From assembly GCA_050015355.1 (NCBI GenBank), contig JBEKBO010000139.1, positions 1 to 10,783 of the forward strand: a stretch of DNA of 10,783 nucleotides, read 5' to 3'. Source of the DNA: CAWBRT01 sp050015355. GTDB taxonomy: Bacteria; Acidobacteriota; Terriglobia; Terriglobales; Acidobacteriaceae. The notes beneath the pieces are model-generated. The model searched no databases. It was not told the origin of the DNA and saw only the letters and a program-made list of their open reading frames with translations. This document shows, one piece after another, positions 1-5,899 of the stretch (positions are counted from its first letter, which is position 1; each line of letters starts with the position of its first letter). A program made the position numbers and the translations under genes.

Positions 1-110
1 TGATCCTTCTTCCCAAGCTGAACATGTACCCGATGGTAGGTTTGCATGTCCAAACTATGTGACCCATTTAGCCACTCAGAAAGTGCCTTAATAGGTGCAT
101 TTTTATATGG
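1..110. other. Window-edge stretch, in-frame continuation of the gene at 111-443
   Basis: No independent gene is seen. On the minus strand the reading frame of the membrane-protein gene that stops at 111-113 stays open from its TGA to the window edge (36 further codons). This may be the rest of a gene broken by a nonsense codon, but an open run of this length also occurs often by chance. Confidence 0.3.
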
Positions 111-443
111 TCAAAGACCTAGACGGGCGTAGTCGCTGAATGCACGATGCCCGGGCAGAGCATGATTCCAGCGGAGAAACACAACTCGCGCCTTACTCTC
201 AGCGCTAAGGAGACCATTTAGCACCGTCGCGATGACAACTGCGAAGCCGACTGGCAGAAGTTTGTCAGCATCTGCGAACAGCGCGCGGAGTCCTTCGACC
301 CTGATAGCGTTTGCTCTCACAACCCCGTACAGAAATAGCGTGTTTCCTGCAATGATTATCCAGAGGTACGAGCGGTTCTGCTCCTTAAGGGACTTTTTCT
401 GTTGAGAGCTCTTGATCGGCCGTGTGGAGTTTATGGTAGCCAT
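111..443 (-). CDS. Small two-helix membrane protein, probably prematurely stopped
   Basis: I start this 110-residue protein at the ATG at 441-443, which has an AGGGG about 11 nt upstream. A longer frame reaches 542, but its extra N-terminus is basic, unstructured and antisense-like. Two hydrophobic segments are visible from this start: about residues 26-44 (YLWIIIAGNTLFLYG) and 62-80 (LLPVGFAVVIATVLNGL). They are followed by a basic stretch ending HALPGHRAFSDYARLGL. From memory, LPG-x-RAFS after a second helix occurs near the middle of longer bacterial inner-membrane proteins of unknown role, so this copy looks cut short. In the same frame the DNA after the TGA stays open to the window edge. 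Function is not known. It lies in a zone of transposon debris, and a pseudogene is as likely as a functional short protein. Confidence 0.45.
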   Translation of the reverse strand: MATINSTRPIKSSQQKKSLKEQNRSYLWIIIAGNTLFLYGVVRANAIRVEGLRALFADADKLLPVGFAVVIATVLNGLLSAESKARVVFLRWNHALPGHRAFSDYARLGL

Positions 444-492
444 AAATTTCGAACCCCTGAGGCGAATGCCCGTGGATGGTGAAAATCGTAAT

Positions 493-738
493 TTACTCGG
501 CGCTCGACGAAGCGTGCGTTTCTTCCAAAGTGCCGAATCCATGACTCACGAAAAATGGCCGTAATATCTCCCTGTTTGCGAGGACAAGAGTTTTCGAGGC
601 GGCCGGATCTCCGGGTTCCTGCAGCAGACGAAGGTGTTCGAGCAAGTAGAAAAGCAAAGCTTCGCGTATTCTCACCACCAGCCGTCCAGCCTCCATTCCA
701 TAATCCAGTTCAATCGCGCGCCTCTGTCCGTCAGTCAA
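493..738 (-). CDS. Unrecognised 81-residue frame
   Basis: The frame opens at a TTG (736-738) and ends at 493, 50 nt before the start chosen for the downstream membrane protein, so the two could be co-transcribed. The product is soluble-looking, with a leucine-rich helix in the middle (about residues 25-42) and a Ser/Glu-rich tail. Its first 20 residues (TDGQRRAIELDYG) loosely recall region 4 of sigma-70 factors, but the helix-turn-helix expected next is absent, so I do not assign that family. No convincing Shine-Dalgarno site precedes the TTG. The frame also stays open upstream through sequence that belongs to the IS21 left end, which argues against a normal gene. It could be a fragment or chance. 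Confidence 0.22.
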   Translation of the reverse strand: MTDGQRRAIELDYGMEAGRLVVRIREALLFYLLEHLRLLQEPGDPAASKTLVLANREILRPFFVSHGFGTLEETHASSSAE

Positions 739-793
739 ACTGTTGAGCGCGCCGGAGCAAAAACATAGGCCACAGCACGCCGCGTGAGCGGAG

Positions 794-1140
794 TGTTGCG
801 GCGGAGTAAAAGTAGTCCGCCGGATTTTGATTTTGTGAGCTGCTTGCGCAAGCAGGGTAGTTCATGAAACACCGGAGGATGTTCAAGGTGGAGCTCTATG
901 GACGGGTTCGGCGAGCGGTTTTGGTGGAGGGCAGAAGTCAACGAGCGGTAGCGCGCGAGTTTGGGATCGCGCGTAAAACGATTCAGAAGATGCTGCGCTA
1001 TTCGGTACCTCCCGGCTACAAGCGGCAGCAGGCGGCGAAGCGGCCCAAGCTAGGGCCGTGGCTGGGCGTGATCGACGCCATTCTGGAAGAGGACAAGAGG
1101 CAGCCTGCGCGGCAAGGTGAAACGGATTTCGGCCATAGAA
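794..1140 (+). mobile_element. IS21-family insertion sequence remnant, left end only
   Basis: The segment has the organisation of an IS21-type left end. A TGTTGCGGCGGAG start and a GCGGAGTAAAAGTAGTCC block (802-818), a type I associate with the repeats inside IS21-family ends, are followed by a perfect 14-bp palindrome TGCTTGCGCAAGCA (841-854) and then the 5' part of istA. Nothing of the remaining ~2 kb (rest of istA, istB, right end) is present. Homology fades at about 1125-1140, just before the AT-rich operator region of the AbiE-like operon. The exact left terminus is inferred from motif similarity, since no target duplication can be tested. Confidence 0.5.
864..1140 (+). pseudogene. istA: Truncated IS21 transposase IstA (N-terminal HTH only)
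   Basis: The frame starts at ATG 864 and gives MKHRRMFKVELYGRVRRAVL followed by an EGRSQRAVAREFGIARKTIQ helix-turn-helix (about residues 22-42) and the YSVPPGY...KRPKLGPWLGVIDAIL linker. This is the conserved N-terminus of IS21-type IstA. Full IstA is about 500 residues, with a DDE catalytic core that is entirely missing here. After about residue 82 (RQPARQ) the expected AKRIF-type sequence survives only out of frame around 1118-1130 (AAACGGATTTCGG). The open frame then runs on as unrelated residues into the AT-rich repeat and ends at 1238. It therefore cannot transpose; at most it could make a short DNA-binding peptide. Confidence 0.85.
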
Positions 1141-1187
1141 CGCGGAGCAATCGCCCATGCCTGCTGAGCCTCCCGCGCATTAAATTT

Positions 1188-1242
1188 ATGTTCACTATTT
1201 CTATATGTTCACGTTTCGTGAACATCAATAAAACATGAACAA
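1188..1242. promoter_or_regulatory. Upstream nested-palindrome operator candidate (copy 1)
   Basis: The core is the perfect dyad TGTTCACG-TTT-CGTGAACA (1206-1224). An outer pair, TGTTCA (1189-1194) and TGAACA (1236-1241), is symmetric about the same centre at 1215. This gives four half-sites around one dyad axis. The whole 55-bp unit recurs 108 bp downstream. It lies just upstream of an AbiEi-family regulator. AbiEi proteins are known to autorepress by binding inverted repeats at their own promoter, so I infer an operator. Confidence 0.6.
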
Positions 1243-1295
1243 TATCAATTATTTTATTTAAATATATTGTTTATTATCATAGTGTTAGATTAATT

Positions 1296-1350
1296 ACGTT
1301 CACTATATCTAGATGTTCACGAAACGTGTACAATACGAAAAGATGAACAA
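1296..1350. promoter_or_regulatory. Promoter-proximal nested-palindrome operator candidate (copy 2)
   Basis: This is the second copy of the 55-bp unit, with 43 of 55 positions identical and an offset of exactly 108 bp. The core is TGTTCACG-AAA-CGTGTACA (1314-1332), with one arm mismatch, and the outer half-sites are CGTTCA (1297-1302) and TGAACA (1344-1349). It contains a TACAAT hexamer (1329-1334) that could act as a -10 box. It ends 15 nt before the ATG at 1366, so a bound protein would cover the promoter or ribosome site. No clear -35 partner was found. The DNA between the copies (1243-1295) is very AT-rich. Confidence 0.6.
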
Positions 1351-1365
1351 AGGCGGAATTTGGTC

Positions 1366-2418
1366 ATGCATCATCTTCAGACAAATCAGATCACTCTCGA
1401 GCGCGCTTTGCATGCCCTGGAAAGAGAGACTGGCCTCAAAGCGAGAGTGCTTCACTGGGAGCCTCAATTTGGTATTGAGGGTCACCGGCCTGACGCTCTC
1501 ATCGAAGTAGCCGGGCCACAGGGGATGCAGCAATTCGCAGTGGAGATAAAGAACGTCGATCGATTTCTAATTATTGATCACCTTCGCCACTTCTGGCCGG
1601 CCCACACCGACCAGCCGTTTCTGATCGCCGCACCCTACATTGCTCCGCAAATTGCTCAGCGATGCCGCGAGATCAACATGTGTTTTGCCGATACCGCAGG
1701 GAACGTCTTTCTTCGCGCTCCGGGGCTGCACGTTTATGTCACTGGGAAAAGAAAACCTCCCGAGTTAGACGCCGCCGATGAGGGACGGGCGGTCACACCG
1801 GCAGGCTTGAGAATTGTCTTCGCACTGCTATGCGAGCCGCCTCTACTGAATGCAACGTATCGAGAACTTGCAGCAGCCGCACGGGTGGCGCTTGGAACGG
1901 TTGGCCCGGTGATCAAAGATCTCGAGAACCGCAAGCACATCACACCCGTACCTGAACACCGCCCAGCGATGGGGCGCCGGTTTCTCGACCGACAACGCCT
2001 CTTTGAAGAATGGGTCGCGATGTATCCGACTATTCTTAGACCGAAACTGAATGTCCGACGGTTCCGCGGACCACGTCCGAATTGGACGGATGGTGTAGAT
2101 CTGAATCAATACCATGCGTTCTGGGGAGGCGAGGTCGCTGCAAATAGGCTGCTCCATCACCTTCAGCCGAAAGCTGCAACAATTTATACACGAGAAGCAC
2201 CGAATCGACTCATTGTGGAACATCGACTGAAAGCAGATGTTAATGGTGACACAGAGATTCTTGATGTGTTCTGGAACCCAGATCGGGTTCAAACGATTCG
2301 AGACGCCGTACCGCCGATCTTGGCATACGCCGATCTCTTCACAACTACTGACGGAAGAGACGTCGAAGCGGCGAAGATGATTTATGACGAATACATTGGT
2401 CCAGCCTTTAGAAATTAA
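1366..2418 (+). CDS. abiEi: Type IV toxin-antitoxin AbiEi-family antitoxin / transcriptional regulator
   Basis: I recognise the AbiEi_2-type regulator family from the middle and end of the protein: GNVFLRAPGLHVYVTG (about residues 112-127), a winged-helix stretch LLNATYRELAAAARVALGTV (about 160-180), and FWGGEVAANRLLHHLQP and ILAYADLF...AAKMIYDEYI near the C-terminus. In type IV systems the antitoxin does not bind the toxin directly but counteracts it and represses the operon. The N-terminal ~100 residues carry a PD-(D/E)XK-like pattern (D43, then E60-I-K62 in FAVEIKN, followed by a helical stretch and FADTAGN). The start at ATG 1366 is preferred because AGGCGG sits at 1351-1356; a TTG at 1360 is the alternative. 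The gene is 350 residues and looks complete. It overlaps the toxin gene by 35 nt, so translation is probably coupled. Family assignment is firm; the symbol is at family level. Confidence 0.85.
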   Translation: MHHLQTNQITLERALHALERETGLKARVLHWEPQFGIEGHRPDALIEVAGPQGMQQFAVEIKNVDRFLIIDHLRHFWPAHTDQPFLIAAPYIAPQIAQRCREINMCFADTAGNVFLRAPGLHVYVTGKRKPPELDAADEGRAVTPAGLRIVFALLCEPPLLNATYRELAAAARVALGTVGPVIKDLENRKHITPVPEHRPAMGRRFLDRQRLFEEWVAMYPTILRPKLNVRRFRGPRPNWTDGVDLNQYHAFWGGEVAANRLLHHLQPKAATIYTREAPNRLIVEHRLKADVNGDTEILDVFWNPDRVQTIRDAVPPILAYADLFTTTDGRDVEAAKMIYDEYIGPAFRN

Positions 2419-3250
2419 GCATGACAAGATCGATCAGGGAATCCTGACCGTCATCCGCAAGGTTGATGAGATTGCCCGGACGTGCAATACCGCATACTTT
2501 CTTGCAGGCGCAACGGCCCGCGAGATCATCCTGAGGCACGTATTCGGTAGGCCGCCTGGACGGCGCACACTCGACGTTGACTTCGGGATCGCAGTACGCG
2601 ATTGGGAACAGTTTGAGAACTTGAAATCGGCGCTGATTAAGAACGCTGATTTCATGCAGCACCCAAAGCAGAAACAGAGGATCTTCCACAAGTCGCCGAG
2701 TGTGATAGTCGACCTGATTCCTTTCGGAGGGGTCGAACGTACTGATGGAACGATCACCTGGCCGCCTGAGGAAGACATTGTGATGAGGGTCACCGGTTTC
2801 ACAGATGGTCTTGAATCTGCTGTGTCGGTTCGGCTGGGCGAGAAGCTCCTAGTTCCCGTCGTTAGCCTGCCAATCCTGCTGGTTCTGAAGGTTTTCGCCT
2901 GGGTGGACAGAAAACATGAGAAGAGGGACGCCGAAGACATATACACGCTATTGAAACAATATGGCGATGCCGGTAATGAGGACCGGCTCTATGGGGAGCA
3001 CCAAGACATCTTGGAACTTGAAGAATTCGACTTTGAACTTGCCGGAGCACGTTTGATCGGCCGCGATGTTGCGCATGTGGTCTCGGCAGAAACGAGGCAC
3101 CGCGTTCGAGAAGTCCTGGAATCGGATCGCCAGATGCTCGAACTTACGAACCAAGTCATCGTGTTTTCCGGCCGCACTGATTCTCAACATGTTCACCGCT
3201 GTGAGATGCTGGTAATAAAAATGAGGGAGGGTTTTCTACAGGCACTCTAG
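2384..3250 (+). CDS. abiEii: AbiEii/AbiGii-family nucleotidyltransferase toxin
   Basis: This 288-residue protein has the polymerase-beta-type nucleotidyltransferase motifs of AbiEii toxins. GATAR (42-46) is the glycine-rich motif I variant, TLDVDF (63-67) supplies the two metal-binding aspartates D64 and D66, D110 in SVIVDLIPFG is the likely third acidic residue, and RKHEKRDAEDIYTLL (176-190) is the C-terminal Lys/Asp motif. AbiEii enzymes block growth; characterised relatives bind GTP or transfer nucleotides to tRNA 3' ends, which can give phage abortive infection or maintenance of mobile DNA. The ATG at 2384 lies inside the antitoxin gene, and an ATG at 2421 is out of frame, so coupling by overlap is likely. 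All key residues are intact, so the toxin is predicted active. Its exact RNA target cannot be read from the sequence. Confidence 0.85.
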   Translation: MTNTLVQPLEIKHDKIDQGILTVIRKVDEIARTCNTAYFLAGATAREIILRHVFGRPPGRRTLDVDFGIAVRDWEQFENLKSALIKNADFMQHPKQKQRIFHKSPSVIVDLIPFGGVERTDGTITWPPEEDIVMRVTGFTDGLESAVSVRLGEKLLVPVVSLPILLVLKVFAWVDRKHEKRDAEDIYTLLKQYGDAGNEDRLYGEHQDILELEEFDFELAGARLIGRDVAHVVSAETRHRVREVLESDRQMLELTNQVIVFSGRTDSQHVHRCEMLVIKMREGFLQAL

Positions 3251-3319
3251 CACGAACGGTGGCGATGAAAACTTAACCGCAAACTTCGGGCATGCTACGT
3301 CAAAATACTTCAACCGCCG

Positions 3320-3376
3320 GCCGGCGAGTCGCTCCAAGATCCGCACGGCCAAGGTTGCTTTATCGGGTCTTTTCAT
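3320..3376 (-). pseudogene. Truncated gene start, copy 1 (MKRPDKATLAVRILERLAG)
   Basis: On the minus strand a GAGAGGGAGAGG purine run leads into an ATG at 3374-3376, encoding MKRPDKATLAVRILERLAG and then unrelated residues. The same leader and start recur at 7249-7307 (KRLDKAALAACILQQLA, 12 of 17 residues alike) once a single extra A is allowed for in that copy. Agreement at the protein level in a shared frame, plus the shared ribosome-site-like leader, suggests two remnants of one gene family. I do not recognise the family. Confidence 0.35.
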
Positions 3377-3393
3377 TTGCCTCTCCCTCTCTG

Positions 3394-3407
3394 AATCCAA
3401 CTGGATT
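3394..3407. repeat. Diverged palindrome at the edge of the left array
   Basis: AATCCA-AC-TGGATT is a perfect 6-bp dyad resembling a decayed AGTCCA..TGGACT unit. It sits 4 bp before the left array and has no counterpart in the right array. Confidence 0.4.
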
Positions 3408-3512
3408 TCCGAGTCCAGGACCTGGACTTTTTCCCACTGGTAGGAGTCTAGGCATCTGGACTTGCCAAATTGCTATCACCGCCGGCCCCGTCGGAGTCCA
3501 CGGCCTGGACTT
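3406..3512 (+). repeat. Triple-palindrome array A, left copy
   Basis: Three palindromes are present: AGTCCAGGACCTGGACT (3412-3428, perfect), AGTCTAGGCATCTGGACT (3445-3462, one arm mismatch) and AGTCCACGGCCTGGACT (3495-3511). Their starts are 33 and 50 bp apart. The non-palindromic filler (CTGGTAG, TTGCCAA, GCTATCACCGCCG) matches the array at 6053-6162, which has 33 and 51 bp spacings, in the same orientation. The two are therefore copies of one ~108-bp element rather than chance hairpins. REP-like extragenic palindromes or a regulator-binding array are the options. Confidence 0.75.
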
Positions 3513-3574
3513 TCAGAACCGGCGTCAATCACGAGGAAGCTTATGCATACGCCGAATCTGATCGGCGATCGCAC

Positions 3575-3636
3575 TCGATGCTATTCATTTGTCCAGGTCC
3601 CTGGACACAGCCTGAGCCGGTCAGTGGTCGCACCTC
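3575..3636 (+). repeat. Palindrome unit B, left copy
   Basis: This unit contains TGTCCAGG-TC-CCTGGACA (3590-3607), an 8-bp-arm dyad, preceded by CTCGATGCTATTCA and followed by CAGCCTGAGCCGGTCAGTGG. The same arrangement recurs at 5900-5956 and, without the leader, at 5957-6003, always in the same orientation. Confidence 0.7.
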
Positions 3637-3712
3637 CGATAAGATGGCCCTGTAACAAAAGCGAGCGGTGCGGCCTTCGACAAGGGATATTAGGAGAGTT
3701 CAGTTTCTCGGC

Positions 3713-3737
3713 AAAAAACAGATCAGAGCGCTCTCTG
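3713..3737 (-). terminator. Possible rho-independent terminator of the symporter/racemase operon
   Basis: On the minus strand a short stem CAGAG-AGCG-CTCTG overlaps the racemase stop codon and is followed, after 5 nt, by six T residues (3713-3718). The stem is only 5 bp and is not flush with the T run, so this is a weak call. Confidence 0.3.
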
Positions 3738-4430
3738 GTTTTTGGCGCATTGGACTGCAGCAACCGCAATTACTTCATTCGGGTCGATCATCGGCACGGA
3801 AAACTCCATGCCCTCCAGGATAATGGGGATCTCAGTACACCCCATTACGAGTGCCTCGGCGCCATTCATGATCAAGTGTCGGACAGGACCGACGATCAGT
3901 TCGATTACCTCGGGCGTTTTCCCGTCATACTTGAATGAGAATATCGACTTCTGGACCTGGTCCTGGATCTCCCCGGGAATATCGAGAACTTCGATCCCGT
4001 ATTTCTTGAAGCATTTTTGATATAACCCTGTTTTCATGGCCGCGGAGGTAGCCAATACGCCGACCTTTCGAACGCCGGGAACGGCCTTGACGGTCTCCTT
4101 TGCTGCTTCTTCGATAATATGAAGAAATGGTATCCGGACGGCGTTTCTTATCTCATCGTAAAAATAATGGGGCGTATTTGCCCCGATAATAATGAAATCA
4201 GCTCCAGCCCGCTCGAGATTGCGGGCGGTTTCCCGCATCGCGGGAACAGGGGATTCTCCACCCTTCAAAATGGCGTCCTGCCGGCTCGGCATTTTGGGAT
4301 TGTTATCTATTATGATCCTGAGGTGATCGTCGTCCTTTTTTGCGTGAGTATGTTTGACGATACGGGCAAAAAGGTCGATGGTTGCTTCAGGTCCCATTCC
4401 GCCGAGGATCCCAATAATCTTGTCTTTCAT
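3723..4430 (-). CDS. Aspartate/glutamate racemase-family protein lacking the first catalytic Cys
   Basis: The 235-residue protein has the two-lobe Asp/Glu racemase fold signature: IIGILGGMGPEAT (5-17), DNNPKMPSR (42-50), GADFIIIGANTPH (76-88) and LVMGCTEIP (194-202). PLP-independent racemases use two cysteines as opposed acid/base. Here the second (C198 in GCTE) is present, but the first position, normally Cys in CNT-x-H, is A84. Related enzymes with a non-Cys residue at this place exist (E. coli YgeA has Thr and acts asymmetrically), so specificity or reaction may be altered. The ATG at 4428-4430 has AAGGG about 9 nt upstream. A longer frame to 4520 reads back into the symporter gene and is rejected. 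It lies 13 nt after the symporter stop, so both are one operon: uptake of an amino acid followed by its stereo-inversion or related chemistry. Cytosolic. Confidence 0.82.
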   Translation of the reverse strand: MKDKIIGILGGMGPEATIDLFARIVKHTHAKKDDDHLRIIIDNNPKMPSRQDAILKGGESPVPAMRETARNLERAGADFIIIGANTPHYFYDEIRNAVRIPFLHIIEEAAKETVKAVPGVRKVGVLATSAAMKTGLYQKCFKKYGIEVLDIPGEIQDQVQKSIFSFKYDGKTPEVIELIVGPVRHLIMNGAEALVMGCTEIPIILEGMEFSVPMIDPNEVIAVAAVQCAKNQRAL

Positions 4431-4443
4431 TTCATTATCCCTT

Positions 4444-5664
4444 TTATCCTGCTGAAACGGCCGGCATGGCTCTTTCCTTTTCCATATTCCCCAGGATTGC
4501 GGTGACCACCACTGTCCCAAGCACGTTAATTGTGGTTTGACCCATGTCTATGATCCTGAAAATCCCGGCCAGTAGTCCAATAACTTCGAGCGGCAGTCCA
4601 AGGGTTTTCAGAAATATCGTAGTTGCGACAAAGATGCCTCCCGGAATTCCTGGGCTTCCAAGAGTCATAAGAACACCAAGGAGTACCGCAGTAACCTGCT
4701 GAGATAAGGTTAGTTCGATCCCGACAAGCTGGGATACAAAAATTGCAACCACCCCGTACCAGAGTGCGTTGCCATCCATATTGGTCGAAGCACCGAGAGG
4801 AATCGTAAAGCCCACGATATCCTTCTGAATCCCTAGCGCCTCTTCGCACGTTGCCATGGCCACGGGCATGGTCGCCTTAGTGCTGCAGGTTGTAAAGCTT
4901 GTGACCCATATAGGGCTTATCTTCTTGAGGAAAGTCAGTGGATTCTTTCTGACAAAAAACCAATACATCCCCAGCAGAACGATTAATAAATGGAGCACCA
5001 AGCCGACGTACATGCTGCCGATAAATTGAGCAAGGGGCCCCAGCACGGATGTGCCGTACTTGCCTGCAGTGATGGCCATAAGGGCGAAGACGCCATATGG
5101 TGACGTCTCGATCACGATGTTGAGCACCTTCATTATGTAATTTGTCAGCGTCTGGAAAATTCTGTTCATCCGGGCGCGATCGGATTCGCCTAACATCAGG
5201 ATCGCAGCACCGGAGAATATTGCGAAGACAATGACCTGGAGCAGATTGGCCTCAGACATGGCCTGGACGATGTTGGTGGGAATGATTCCCGCGAGAATGC
5301 CCGTCACGGTTGGAGCTTCAGCTATGGCCTTTACCGGCGGCAGACCCGTGAGAACCAGGCCTTTCCCCGGACGAATGACTCTGGCCACGAGCAAGCCTAT
5401 TGTGCCTGCCGCGATTACCGTAGTCATGAACAGAACGAAGATCTTGGAACCGAGCCGGCCGAGCTTCTTGATATCGTCCATATTTATTATGGCGCTCGTC
5501 ACCGTGCAGAAGATCAATGGCACGATCGCCATCTGCAGCAATCTCAGAAAAATGTCGCCCACAATCTGTATTGCCACGATTCTTGGTCCGGCAATAAAAC
5601 CCACGATGGCGCCTGCGACCATTCCCACCAGCGTTTTGTTAGAGAGGGACATCTTGAATTTCAT
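4444..5664 (-). CDS. Dicarboxylate/amino acid:cation symporter (DAACS, SDF family)
   Basis: This 406-residue inner-membrane protein has the GltPh/GltP fold elements in order: HP1 loop TTCSTKATMP (258-267), TM7 NMDG (295-298), HP2 GSPGIPGG (336-343) and TM8 DMGQTTINVLGT (373-384). These place it in the sodium/proton-coupled glutamate/aspartate/C4-dicarboxylate carrier family (usual length 400-430, so it is complete). The TM8 arginine that holds the substrate side-chain carboxylate (R397 in GltPh) is Q376 here, and the position of GltPh D405 is T384. A neutral or smaller substrate is therefore plausible. The ATG at 5662-5664 has a strong GGAGGAGG site. The gene is first in a two-gene operon with the racemase-family gene. 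Its ATG overlaps the stop of an aldehyde-dehydrogenase remnant (ATGA). Codon and base use seem more AT-rich than in the flanking genes, hinting at transfer. I avoid naming it dctA or gltP. Confidence 0.88.
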   Translation of the reverse strand: MKFKMSLSNKTLVGMVAGAIVGFIAGPRIVAIQIVGDIFLRLLQMAIVPLIFCTVTSAIINMDDIKKLGRLGSKIFVLFMTTVIAAGTIGLLVARVIRPGKGLVLTGLPPVKAIAEAPTVTGILAGIIPTNIVQAMSEANLLQVIVFAIFSGAAILMLGESDRARMNRIFQTLTNYIMKVLNIVIETSPYGVFALMAITAGKYGTSVLGPLAQFIGSMYVGLVLHLLIVLLGMYWFFVRKNPLTFLKKISPIWVTSFTTCSTKATMPVAMATCEEALGIQKDIVGFTIPLGASTNMDGNALWYGVVAIFVSQLVGIELTLSQQVTAVLLGVLMTLGSPGIPGGIFVATTIFLKTLGLPLEVIGLLAGIFRIIDMGQTTINVLGTVVVTAILGNMEKERAMPAVSAG

Positions 5665-5783
5665 TTTCCTCCTCCAGATTCTTTCACTCCGCCGAGTCTA
5701 GGAGAGCAGTTGACATAGACCTGTCGATATCCTTTTGCCGAATCCTCGTGGGCCCTCGTCGAATCAGTGTATGAGGTACCCAA
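5661..5783 (-). pseudogene. Aldehyde dehydrogenase C-terminal remnant
   Basis: On the minus strand about 40 codons read LGTSYTDSTRAHEDSAKG followed by RQVYVNCSPRLGGVKESGGG. The order matches the C-terminal region of NAD(P)-dependent aldehyde dehydrogenases: LG-x-S-(V)-(W)T-D...RAH..A, then a VYVN strand, then GGVKESG-x-G. The loop between VNC and GGVKESG is shortened, the catalytic Cys/Glu region is absent, and upstream residues in the frame do not resemble the family. It ends in TGA overlapping the symporter ATG. It looks like the tail of a former neighbour kept only because it carries the symporter ribosome-binding site. The match is by eye and short. Confidence 0.45.
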
Positions 5784-5899
5784 TTTATGGCCGATTCCAC
5801 CGTCAAGCAACAGAAATCCTGCCACCCCCGGACTACCGTTGAAGTGGGTCAGCATCGGTATTGCGTAGCGCGTTATTGCGGCCGGTGAGCTCACCGTTT

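Larger units (their letters stand above)
3251..3722. other. Non-coding stretch between toxin and racemase genes
   Basis: No intact gene is seen on either strand. The stretch holds a truncated minus-strand gene start (3320-3376), a triple-palindrome array (3406-3512), a single GTCCAGG-type palindrome unit (3575-3636), and, at its right end, a possible terminator for the racemase operon. The open frames of 60-160 codons here are low-complexity readings of these repeats. Confidence 0.6.

Noticed and set aside
493..738. Sigma-factor region 4 remnant
   Set aside because: Only a short stretch (QRRAIEL) resembles sigma factors; the following helix-turn-helix is missing.
841..854. Terminator from TGCTTGCGCAAGCA
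   Set aside because: It has no T run and lies just before the istA start; it fits the structured left end of the insertion sequence.
1843..2427. Minus-strand 194-codon frame inside the antitoxin gene
   Set aside because: Cys/Arg/Ile-rich composition without motifs; it lies wholly opposite the well-supported antitoxin.
3394..3636. CRISPR array made of the repeated palindromes
   Set aside because: Repeats are imperfect, irregularly spaced (33, 50 and ~95 bp) and the intervening filler is conserved between the two arrays, unlike unique spacers; no cas genes are present.
4431..4520. Extended N-terminus of the racemase-family protein
   Set aside because: The extra 30 codons overlap the end of the symporter gene in another frame, and the internal ATG at 4430 has a good ribosome site and the family's normal N-terminus.
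5784..5894. Extension of the aldehyde dehydrogenase remnant to the GTG at 5892-5894
   Set aside because: Residues upstream of about 5783 show no dehydrogenase wording, so only the tail is claimed.
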